DNA of 9,317 nucleotides, from NCBI GenBank assembly GCA_913061385.1, contig CAJXTM010000082.1, forward strand, positions 1-9,317. Direction: 5' to 3'. The position numbers were made by a program, and so were the translations under genes. Positions 1 through 6,302 of this stretch are shown in pieces; the stretch's first letter is position 1; each line of letters begins with the position of its first letter. The stretch is from an uncultured Rhodopirellula sp. (GTDB taxonomy: Bacteria > Planctomycetota > Planctomycetia > Pirellulales > Pirellulaceae). The notes below the pieces were generated by a model. That model saw only the letters and a program-made list of their open reading frames with translations, searched no databases and was not told the DNA's origin.

Positions 1-47
1 CTACACGTAAGGAGTCGTCGGCAGCGTCAGATGTGTATAAGAGACAG
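1..47 (+). other. Untrimmed Nextera/Tn5 sequencing adapter (left end)
   Basis: This stretch is technical sequence. Positions 1-6 match the end of the Illumina P5 adapter, 7-14 (GTAAGGAG) match an i5 index, 15-28 match the Nextera read-1 linker, and 29-47 are the 19-bp Tn5 mosaic end AGATGTGTATAAGAGACAG. Genomic sequence starts at 48. No gene, promoter or repeat should be read from these bases. Confidence 0.98.
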
Positions 48-217
48 GTACAGACAACCGCAAAATGCTCAGCGTCACTCCTGAAGACGCAGCCTCCCTC
101 GGAATCCACAGATGTCCTCGTCACTCCATCGAATATCTGTTGTCCTGCCTGTCCGAGATGGTGAGTATCAAATTGAATCCCGAGTCACACAGCTTCTCGA
201 AGCGATGTCGGATCTGA
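48..217 (+). CDS. Possible C-terminal tail of an NfeD/ClpP-type membrane serine protease (partial)
   Basis: An open frame enters from the insert edge (first whole codon at 50) and stops at 215-217. Its early residues, KMLSVTPEDAASLGI followed by SIEYLLSCL, resemble the LLTLT-EEA-LGLA ... SLEELL segment of NfeD-family and ClpP/SppA-like serine proteases. That is a recalled pattern and was not searched. The frame overlaps the glycosyltransferase start by about 106 bp, which is unusually long, and no catalytic residue is visible. It could be the true end of an upstream gene, a frame disturbed by a sequencing error, or chance. It is listed because no other frame accounts for bases 48-111. Confidence 0.25.
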
Positions 218-708
218 CACGGGGAGCAACCGAAGTGATTGTGGTTGATGATGGAAGCAAGGACTCAACGCCCGAAGTCCTAAGTGAGTTGAAGGCCCGT
301 TATCCACAAGTACGCATCGTTCGCCACAGTCGCCCACGAGGGCTCGAGGCTGCCGGCCAAACCGGGTTGGAACGATCGACTGGCGACCTCGTTTTCATTC
401 AGGAAACGGACGCAATCGTACGGATTGAAGACATGAGACGTTTACTGCGCATGAGCGAAGACAAGTCGGTTGTCGCCGCCCGCGCTGAGAGCACACCACG
501 CCCACTTTCAGGTGCTCTCATGCGTCGTCTTCGGGCCTTCGGGACACATGCCGACGAGCAAATGGAATCTGCTTCTGAAGCATCTGAAAAAAAAACCAGT
601 ATGCAAATGATTCGACGCCCGCATTTGCAAAAGCTGGCGAGTCCACGTGGCCGCCACTATCGACTCAATGGTGAAACAGTCCACTCTACCTCGCTGGAAT
701 CAGCCTGA
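112..708 (+). CDS. Short GT2-type glycosyltransferase (GT-A fold)
   Basis: This 198-residue protein has the opening half of a family-2 glycosyltransferase, enzymes that move a sugar from an NDP-sugar to a lipid, protein or glycan. Residues 8-14 (ISVVLPV) are the first Rossmann-like strand. VIVVDDGSKDST (43-54) carries the nucleotide-binding Asp pair. RGLEAAGQTGLERSTGDLVF (76-95) is the usual segment before the metal-binding motif. Where most relatives have a clear DxD/DAD, this one reads QETDA (97-101), so metal binding may be altered. No membrane segment is visible. The C-terminal third is poorly conserved and follows a run of nine A bases (587-595). An in-frame stop at 82-84 makes ATG 112 the first usable start; it has no strong ribosome site. 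It is convergent with the lipoprotein gene. Its acceptor and donor are unknown. Confidence 0.75.
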   Translation: MSSSLHRISVVLPVRDGEYQIESRVTQLLEAMSDLTRGATEVIVVDDGSKDSTPEVLSELKARYPQVRIVRHSRPRGLEAAGQTGLERSTGDLVFIQETDAIVRIEDMRRLLRMSEDKSVVAARAESTPRPLSGALMRRLRAFGTHADEQMESASEASEKKTSMQMIRRPHLQKLASPRGRHYRLNGETVHSTSLESA

Positions 709-835
709 CCCCAGCATCAAGTCTATCGCCACGGTAGCCAAGAATTGATCATTGACGGACTCCACTGAAATTCTCAAAGGCGAACGCAACAGCCAAAAAT
801 TCCTTGCAGCTACCGTGCCATTCAGGCTCGATGAG
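709..835. other. Intergenic gap between convergent genes, no gene seen
   Basis: This 127-bp gap lies between two facing 3' ends. It has a 9-bp perfect inverted repeat (CACGGTAGC at 730-738, GCTACCGTG at 809-817), but the arms are 70 bases apart and no T-run follows, so it is not a convincing terminator. No small gene or RNA is apparent. Confidence 0.5.
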
Positions 836-1909
836 TCAGTCACGGAACATCTCCTGAACTTCCTTTGACCATTCATCCCAACCATCTGCAGCCGCTTCAA
901 AGTCAACCCTCATCCAGCGAACCGGGTCTGCAGGCAGCACGCGTGGTGGAAATTTGCTGCCGCGATGAATTGGTAGCTGGCTGCTATTCCCCATCGCCAG
1001 TCGATCCTCGGTTTCAGGGCTGATTAGATAATCAGCGAGTTGCCCGCCAGCAACCACATGAGGTGCATTTTTTAGAACTGCGATTGTATTCGGAATTCGC
1101 AGTGTTCCCCACTGATCGGGTGCTTGATCCGGAAAGACGATTGCGACTGGTTCACCACTATCTTTTTCGATGATCGCATCATCCGTATCCGTCAGCCCCC
1201 ATGCCACGCGTCCTGCTGCAACCGCCAGAGCAACCTGCTTGTTGCCTGATAGAATCACCGCATTTTTTTGTATCTTCTGCAATCGATCCATCGTAGCCTC
1301 GCGTCCTTCCAACTCTCGCAACGCGGCAAAGTGGGTTGCCGTGGTACCAAACAGGGGTCGGGCCATCGCACAGTTTTTTTTCCACTTCGAATCTGACAGG
1401 TCTGCGATCGAGGTCGGATAGTCCGCTGGGTCTGGAATCAGCTTGGTATTGATCAGTAGCACCCTGGCACGAGCTGCGAAACCGCACCATGTTCCGTCGC
1501 CCGCAACCATGTCCGTTGGATAATCCGAGGGTAAATCCCAGTCGCGTGACTGCAAAAGCCCTAACTTTTGCAAACGAACCGTATGCATGATTTCGTTGTT
1601 CCAGAACAGGTCGCAAACTGGCTGATCCTGCTCTGCAATGATTCGATTAACCAACCCGATTGTCTTGGTAGATTCAACATCAAACTTGGGGATAACACCC
1701 GTCTCGTGATCAGTTGATCTTTCGAATGCATTGAGAATCGGAAACGCAAATTCCTCATCGAGTGCTGAATAGACGACGACATCACTTTCTGCGCGAGGAA
1801 CACACCCACCGGTCAGAACCAGGCACATGGCAAGCCAAACCCAGCCGGTCAGTCTCGCCGTAACAGCAAAACGGAAAATCCATGTAGAATGGGGGGATGA
1901 TTCAATCAC
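836..1909 (-). CDS. ABC-transporter solute-binding lipoprotein, iron(III)-type family
   Basis: The product is a periplasmic type-2 solute-binding protein of the kind that delivers ferric iron or a similar ligand to an ABC importer. The frame is open up to 2107, but a GTG at 1909 gives a sensible 357-residue protein. Its N-terminus has Arg residues, then a hydrophobic stretch ending in LVLTGGC, a near-canonical lipobox with Cys at residue 36. The N-terminus would thus be lipid-anchored. The mature part opens with DVVVYSALDEEFAFPILNAF, typical of this family. Near the C-terminus, IPNTIAVLKNAPH and ADYLISPE match the usual N-x-xAV...aPH...FLlSpe pattern. No permease or ATPase gene adjoins it. 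The ligand cannot be read from sequence. The start is uncertain because it overlaps the divergent protease gene by 13 bp. Confidence 0.85.
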   Translation of the reverse strand: MIESSPHSTWIFRFAVTARLTGWVWLAMCLVLTGGCVPRAESDVVVYSALDEEFAFPILNAFERSTDHETGVIPKFDVESTKTIGLVNRIIAEQDQPVCDLFWNNEIMHTVRLQKLGLLQSRDWDLPSDYPTDMVAGDGTWCGFAARARVLLINTKLIPDPADYPTSIADLSDSKWKKNCAMARPLFGTTATHFAALRELEGREATMDRLQKIQKNAVILSGNKQVALAVAAGRVAWGLTDTDDAIIEKDSGEPVAIVFPDQAPDQWGTLRIPNTIAVLKNAPHVVAGGQLADYLISPETEDRLAMGNSSQLPIHRGSKFPPRVLPADPVRWMRVDFEAAADGWDEWSKEVQEMFRD

Positions 1910-3168
1910 AGTTAATCTTCGGGGTGGGATGTTTCTTTGCCTTGTTTGCCGTTCCGTTGCAGGCCGACGAGCTTTTGGTTCGGGATGGCCAATACATTCA
2001 CTTGACCACGGATATCGCTTCGACAGAAGAGGCCGAAATCCTGGTGGCTTCATTTGATGCCGCCATACCGCAGTGGGCTGAGTTTTGGAATCTCGACAAG
2101 GAGTCACTGACGGACTTCAAAGTAGAAGCCTGTGTCATCCGCAACAAAGCTAATTTTAACCAGAGTGGCCTGATTCCGGCGACCGTTCCTAATTTTCCCT
2201 TCGGTTACGCGATCGGCAATCAAGTCTGGGTCCTCGCGCAGCAGAGTGAGTATTACACACGACACCTGCTGTTGCATGAAGGAATCCACTCATTGGCATA
2301 CCACTTGTTCAAAGGTGCTGGACCAACGTGGTTCCAAGAAGGTACAGCTGAACTACTGGCGACCCACCATGGGGCAGGGCGTGACATCAAAATCAATCGC
2401 ATTCCGCTGAGTCGTGAGGACGCTCCGTACTGGGGACGCTTCAAACGCATGGGGCAGTCGACCGAGAGCGGCGAAGTCCCCAGTTTTAACGCAGTGCTGG
2501 GCTATCAGCCGAATTTAACGGGTGATGTCGCTACCTACAGCTGGAGCTGGGCCGCTTGCATGATTTTGAGTAGCTATCCGGAGTACCGCTCAGCATTCAT
2601 TACGGCAGCGGAAAGAGGCCAAGAAACTGGACCTGCATTCAACCGCGAGCTGCAATCATCACTCGGCAAACAGTGGCCCATTCTGGCGGCCCGATGGCGG
2701 ATTGCGTGCCACGATCTTGACTACGGATTCGACTGGCAGAGAGAGCAAGTAAAACTATCTGCAAAAGACCCTCTCTGGAACGGTGATGACCTGCAAATCC
2801 AAGTCCGACCGGATCAGGGCTGGCAGTCCTGCGGAGTCCGCATTCCACGCGGCGCGAAACTTCGCATCTCTGCCGAGGGAAAGATCACCCTGGCGGATCA
2901 ACCCAAAGCATGGATCAGCCAGCCACAGGGCATCACTTTTCAATACCATCGTGGCCGTCCGTTGGGACAATTGCAATTCTGCTTATTGCCCAATGCCAAT
3001 GACCCTCAGGCAAAACGGATCGAACCACTTAAAACTCAGGGCGTCGTTGACCAACCATTGGTCAACGTTTCCGAATACAGTTGGCTGCTATTTCGAATTA
3101 ATGACGAATGCGGAAAACGTGCCGACAACCGGGGCAGTTATCAGGTCTCGATCAAGCGTGCTCGTTGA
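1897..3168 (+). CDS. Exported gluzincin-type metallopeptidase with C-terminal LecA/PA-IL-like domain
   Basis: This 423-residue protein starts with a signal peptide (hydrophobic core at residues 6-20, likely cleavage after LQA at 23). The zinc-protease signature HEGIH lies at 127-131. PTWFQEGTAE follows at 143-152 and supplies the probable third ligand, Glu148, in the EG-A context seen in peptidase-MA/DUF1570-like gluzincins. Residues 210-270 are helical family sequence (SWSWAACMILSSYPEYRSAF). From about 308 the protein changes character. GVRIPRGAKLRISAEGKITL and the ending LLFRINDE...RADNRGSYQVSI resemble the PA-IL (LecA) galactose-binding fold, whose calcium/sugar loop is the ND...DN-G-Y segment (402-415). 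It is therefore likely a secreted or periplasmic protease aimed at a glycan-bearing substrate. Six G bases directly before ATG 1897 are too close to be a normal ribosome site. Confidence 0.85.
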   Translation: MIQSQLIFGVGCFFALFAVPLQADELLVRDGQYIHLTTDIASTEEAEILVASFDAAIPQWAEFWNLDKESLTDFKVEACVIRNKANFNQSGLIPATVPNFPFGYAIGNQVWVLAQQSEYYTRHLLLHEGIHSLAYHLFKGAGPTWFQEGTAELLATHHGAGRDIKINRIPLSREDAPYWGRFKRMGQSTESGEVPSFNAVLGYQPNLTGDVATYSWSWAACMILSSYPEYRSAFITAAERGQETGPAFNRELQSSLGKQWPILAARWRIACHDLDYGFDWQREQVKLSAKDPLWNGDDLQIQVRPDQGWQSCGVRIPRGAKLRISAEGKITLADQPKAWISQPQGITFQYHRGRPLGQLQFCLLPNANDPQAKRIEPLKTQGVVDQPLVNVSEYSWLLFRINDECGKRADNRGSYQVSIKRAR

Positions 3169-3220
3169 CTTGGAAGAATCATCGAGTCGGAAGTTGCCCG
3201 AGGCTGTGAATCGCGTGGCT

Positions 3221-3238
3221 GAGTGGCATCAACCACTC
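3221..3238. terminator. Candidate hairpin between convergent 3' ends
   Basis: GAGTGG (3221-3226), a 6-base loop, and CCACTC (3233-3238) form a perfect 6-bp stem inside the 74-bp gap between two facing genes. It could slow transcription from either side. There is no T-tract on either strand, so a standard intrinsic terminator is not demonstrated. Confidence 0.35.
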
Positions 3239-3242
3239 CAAA

Positions 3243-4376
3243 TCAAGAACTAGGTTTAAACGGCAAGTTCAAATTCGGGATAGACAAAGTGTTGGCCCAT
3301 TCTGCCGAGAGAGTCGCCAGCCTCTGCCCCGGTGTTTGATAAAGCATGGCATGCATGAGCCCATCAAACCGCTCAATTTGACTGTGCAACTCGTATTCAA
3401 CCCAGTCCACCCAATCCTGGCTGCTGTGGCGTGACAAAGAGGAGTACCCTGAGTTTGAGTCAGAATTTTGCTGAGCATTCTTGACTTCGTTCACGAGTTT
3501 GTGACCCCATGAATCAATCGCAACTGCATTTGCTCCTAACGCGATCAACTTAGCAGCATCATCAGCAGTAATTTTTCCGGGCACCACCCACAATGGCACG
3601 TGACCACACTGCTGCTCGTCCATCATGCAGCGTGTTTGCTTGACACTCTGAGCCAGTTCCAACGCACTTAGATCGAGTTCATTCAATCTCAAAATAATGC
3701 CATCGGGCTGAGCGGCTAAAACAGCGGGCAGTTCATCGTTCAAACGATGTGGTGCAATCGAAGCGAAAACAGCCGCATCCCCTGCTAACAAACGCAATTG
3801 ACTCAGTTTCCCACCAAGTTTCGAGAGACAATCAACATCAGGCGGAAACGATGCTGCCGGTACCCAACCGCCTCCAGCGAGCGGCGAATCACCGTGCGTT
3901 GCCTCCCAACGCCCAATTTCCTCAGGTGTGAAAGCAAATCTTCCTGTCGAATTCCGACGCATCGCAAGACGCACATCCACAACGGCCGCACCATCAAAGT
4001 CTCGGTCACTTAAACCATAGCGTTCGGGGCGGTAGGGAATCATCCTCGGCAGGTAGTCGTCCGCTTGCTCCCGACCATTCGTGGTGTCATCGGAAACCAC
4101 CTGATGCAATTCGGGATTGCCATCAACCGCACTAAGGTCGCTTCGCAATGCACTGACAACCACTTGCAAACGAGCGACCGCTGCCGCAATGACGTCAGCA
4201 GACTCAATTTCGATCTCTGACCACGGCGGGTCGTACCAAAATAGTGGCGATTTCAACGACACCTGTTTTCCGTCGGTGCGTTCGATTTGTATCGAACCAT
4301 CGTCTGCCGGGGCGCCTACCCAAGGCGTATCGGCAGCAGGTGGAAGGAAACAGATTTTTTCCAAACGTTCATTCAT
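3243..4376 (-). CDS. Degenerate glutamate-synthase FMN-domain homologue (GlxD/MgsC-like)
   Basis: This 377-residue protein resembles the central FMN/TIM-barrel domain of glutamate synthase, which in GltB and in the MgsC/GlxD subunits forms glutamate or N-methylglutamate. RPERYG (117-121) and STGRFAFTPEEI (143-154) fit the family's 'RYG...SGRFGVTPE' block. LAGGG (166-170) sits where GEGGQ is expected. VPGKITADDAAKLIALGANAVAID (about 265-288) matches the 'vdGGl.TG.Dv.kA.alGAd.v' strand and phosphate-binding loop. Key features are missing: the QIK motif, the HHD motif (here PHR, 209-211), the GGTGAS motif and the three-cysteine 3Fe-4S cluster that should follow the ALGA segment. Its four cysteines (9, 183, 250, 257) do not form such a cluster. 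About 110 N-terminal residues are unrecognised. It follows the GXGXG gene by 54 bp on the same strand. FMN binding and activity are doubtful, and a changed or non-catalytic role is likely. Confidence 0.65.
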   Translation of the reverse strand: MNERLEKICFLPPAADTPWVGAPADDGSIQIERTDGKQVSLKSPLFWYDPPWSEIEIESADVIAAAVARLQVVVSALRSDLSAVDGNPELHQVVSDDTTNGREQADDYLPRMIPYRPERYGLSDRDFDGAAVVDVRLAMRRNSTGRFAFTPEEIGRWEATHGDSPLAGGGWVPAASFPPDVDCLSKLGGKLSQLRLLAGDAAVFASIAPHRLNDELPAVLAAQPDGIILRLNELDLSALELAQSVKQTRCMMDEQQCGHVPLWVVPGKITADDAAKLIALGANAVAIDSWGHKLVNEVKNAQQNSDSNSGYSSLSRHSSQDWVDWVEYELHSQIERFDGLMHAMLYQTPGQRLATLSAEWANTLSIPNLNLPFKPSS

Positions 4377-4430
4377 CAGTTCTATCCAGTACCAGCGTGC
4401 ATTCCCAGCTTCCCAGGACGCTTCGCTCTG

Positions 4431-5195
4431 CTATCGCCAATTCGGATTCAGTTCGCCACGCTCACTTGCTTCAGCCTCCAGCATCGCTGTTGGCACAATT
4501 CTACGGAACTCTTTCGCGTCACCCCGTATTGATGCATTGATGAGCAATAATCCCAGCCGTAATTGCTCGCGTTTACGGAGTGGAGCATCTGTCACCCCGG
4601 CGGCAAGACTTGCAGCAGCACCTCGAATGAAGACCGTCGCATTACTCATTGCATCACCGAGGTTATGACCAGCATCACCACCGATCACAATCATGCCACC
4701 CAAAGCTCCGACGCCTGTCTCGTCGCCTACATTGCCACGCACAAAAATGCCTCCACCACGCATGGCGGCACCACAGCGATTGCCTGCGTTTCCATAGATA
4801 GCGAGCGTCCCGCCGGTCATGGCAGCCCCGGCACCAACGCCGGCGTCACCCCGTACACGAACCGCGCCACTAGCCATTCCCTCGGCTACACCACTGCCAA
4901 CATTACCGGTCATCCGAATATCAGCTTGCGAATTGAAGGCGAAAGCATAATCACCCAGAGGCCCTTCCATCTTGATCCGAATCGGATGATTCAAACGCAT
5001 CAGAACTGAGTCTTGGCCAGCTGAACCAGCGACATCAACCTGAGTCAATTGCTCATCATTCTCACCAACCGGAATCTCATGGATCGCCTGATGAAGCACC
5101 TTAGCACCCACATTCAATGACAATCCATTGGCATAGGAACGAGTTTGTGAGCCACTTCCCACAACAGTCGGATTAAAATCTGGCGTTTGATTCAT
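4431..5195 (-). CDS. GXGXG-domain protein, like glutamate synthase C-terminal domain (GlxC/MgsB-like)
   Basis: This 254-residue protein is dominated by a right-handed beta-helix of repeats with G-x-x-G-x-x-M-x-x-G and V-x-G-x-x-G steps, from about residue 76 to 192. Examples are GNVGSGVAEGMASGAV (97-112), GDAGVGAGAAMTGGT (116-130), GNAGNRCGAAMRGG (135-148) and GDAGHNLGDAM (173-183). This is the GXGXG fold of the GltB C-terminus. The wording GVAEGMASG and GDAG-LGDAM-VFIRG is closest, from memory, to the stand-alone GlxC/MgsB subunit of N-methylglutamate synthase-type complexes. FwdC of formylmethanofuran dehydrogenase shares the fold but fits less well. In such complexes this subunit is structural, linking glutaminase and FMN parts. 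A GlxD-like gene follows directly, but no glutaminase gene is seen. The start ATG 5195 has no strong ribosome site. Confidence 0.8.
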   Translation of the reverse strand: MNQTPDFNPTVVGSGSQTRSYANGLSLNVGAKVLHQAIHEIPVGENDEQLTQVDVAGSAGQDSVLMRLNHPIRIKMEGPLGDYAFAFNSQADIRMTGNVGSGVAEGMASGAVRVRGDAGVGAGAAMTGGTLAIYGNAGNRCGAAMRGGGIFVRGNVGDETGVGALGGMIVIGGDAGHNLGDAMSNATVFIRGAAASLAAGVTDAPLRKREQLRLGLLLINASIRGDAKEFRRIVPTAMLEAEASERGELNPNWR

Positions 5196-5281
5196 ACTTG
5201 GCTCTGAGATGGTTCACGTTTTAGCCAATGGCTGGAAGCTGGGGGCGAAGTTAGAAATGGGGAAAATACCAAACAATCGGG

Positions 5282-5301
5282 GTACGCAGAATTCAGCGTA
5301 C
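5282..5301. promoter_or_regulatory. 20-bp palindrome, possible operator ahead of the GXGXG gene
   Basis: GTACGCAGAATTCAGCGTAC reads almost the same on both strands, with a single A/A mismatch pair at 5288 and 5295. It lies in the 159-bp gap between the downstream phosphorylase and the GXGXG gene, about 90-105 bases upstream of that gene's ATG. Its size and symmetry suit a dimeric regulator. No T-run follows on the coding strand, so a terminator is less likely. The factor is unknown. Confidence 0.35.
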
Positions 5302-5354
5302 TCGCGGGAACATTAGCGGACATTCAATACTGGCACAGAGCAACATTAATCCGG

Positions 5355-6296
5355 TCATCCACAATTCAGTACATCGCGAACGATGCTCTCCAGTTTAACT
5401 GCTGCCGCGGCTCCCGCTTCCAGTACTTCTGAATGATCTGCCTTGATTGGTTGATCGGGATTCGCGACGTTACTCACCATTGAAAGTCCCAAGATCCGCA
5501 TTCCGGCCGCAGAACCCGCCAATACCTCCGGTACTGTGCTCATTCCCGCTACATCGGCCCCAATTCGCCGCATCATCCTATACTCGCTGCGTGTCTCGTA
5601 AGTGGGGCCCAAAGTAGCTAAATAGGTACCTGGATAGACATTAAATCCACCCTTGGTACCGACTCGGACCGCTTCTCGGGACATCTGCGAATCGTAAATC
5701 TCGGCCGCCCGCATCAAACCAGGGCACCCCACGACATCCCCCGTCTGATTTTCCGGTGCAAGCCTGAGATTGGGCGATTCCTGATCTGCTGCCGAAGCCG
5801 TATTCCGCAAACCTTCTGCCCCTCTGAAATCACAGAGTCCCATAAAATTCAGGTGATCGCGAATCACCACAATGTCACCCACTCTCAACTTTGGATTCAC
5901 TCCTCCGGCTGCATTGCTGACGATCAGCTTACTGGCGTTAAGTCGAGCCATTAATTTGACTGGAAACGCAATCTGCTGATTGGACCAGCCTTCGTAGCGA
6001 TGGAACCGGCCGGCCATGGCAATGACCGGCGAGCTCCCGATGCACCCCAAAATCAAGTCGCCGCGATGACCACCTGCAGACGATATCTCAAAGCCGGGGA
6101 TATTCTGATAACTCAACACAACGGCGTCAGTGATTTGGTCCGCCAAACCTCCCAGTCCACTCCCGAGAATGATAGCGGTTGCGGGACGCTTTCCGACCTC
6201 TGTATCGCTACACTTCGAGGTCACATACTCGACTGCCTGTTGAAGCAGTTGACCTTCCTGACTAGCCGCAACTGTGGTTGGTAGCTTGGTTACCAT
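5355..6296 (-). CDS. Purine nucleoside phosphorylase, trimeric type, predicted inosine/guanosine-preferring
   Basis: The enzyme splits purine nucleosides with phosphate into free base and ribose-1-phosphate, in the cytoplasmic purine salvage pathway. It is 313 residues from ATG 6296; a TTG at 6302 could add two. Family marks in order: ILGSGLGGL (phosphate loop), GGHRG (phosphate-binding His, residue 77), GRFHRYEG (Arg97), SNAAGGVNP, GPTYETRSEYR (base-binding Glu234) and GADVAGMSTVPE (Met252). MVSNVANPD places Asn276 at the position of human Asn243, and ADHSEV places His288 at the position of human His257. This is the set found in 6-oxopurine enzymes. An insert at about 160-200 (GLRNTASAADQES and following) is longer than in its neighbour. 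The gene begins 6 bases after the stop of the other phosphorylase, so the two are almost certainly co-transcribed and translationally coupled. Confidence 0.93.
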   Translation of the reverse strand: MVTKLPTTVAASQEGQLLQQAVEYVTSKCSDTEVGKRPATAIILGSGLGGLADQITDAVVLSYQNIPGFEISSAGGHRGDLILGCIGSSPVIAMAGRFHRYEGWSNQQIAFPVKLMARLNASKLIVSNAAGGVNPKLRVGDIVVIRDHLNFMGLCDFRGAEGLRNTASAADQESPNLRLAPENQTGDVVGCPGLMRAAEIYDSQMSREAVRVGTKGGFNVYPGTYLATLGPTYETRSEYRMMRRIGADVAGMSTVPEVLAGSAAGMRILGLSMVSNVANPDQPIKADHSEVLEAGAAAAVKLESIVRDVLNCG

Positions 6297-6302
6297 TGGC
6301 AA

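Noticed and set aside
730..817. Rho-independent terminator between the convergent genes
   Set aside because: The two 9-bp arms are 70 bases apart and no T-tract follows.
1909..2107. N-terminal extension of the lipoprotein gene to an ATG at 2107
   Set aside because: It would add 66 residues before the signal peptide and run 211 bp through the protease gene on the opposite strand; GTG 1909 leaves a normal signal peptide.
4117..4668. A 183-codon plus-strand frame across the glutamate-synthase-like genes
   Set aside because: It spans the junction of two better-supported minus-strand genes and its product is Ser/Ala/Arg-rich shadow sequence with no family features.
4431..5195. FwdC/FhcC subunit of the formylmethanofuran (C1) pathway
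   Set aside because: The fold is shared, but the GVAEGMASG and GDAG-LGDAM-VFIRG wording and the FMN-domain neighbour fit the glutamate-synthase type better; no other C1-pathway gene is nearby.
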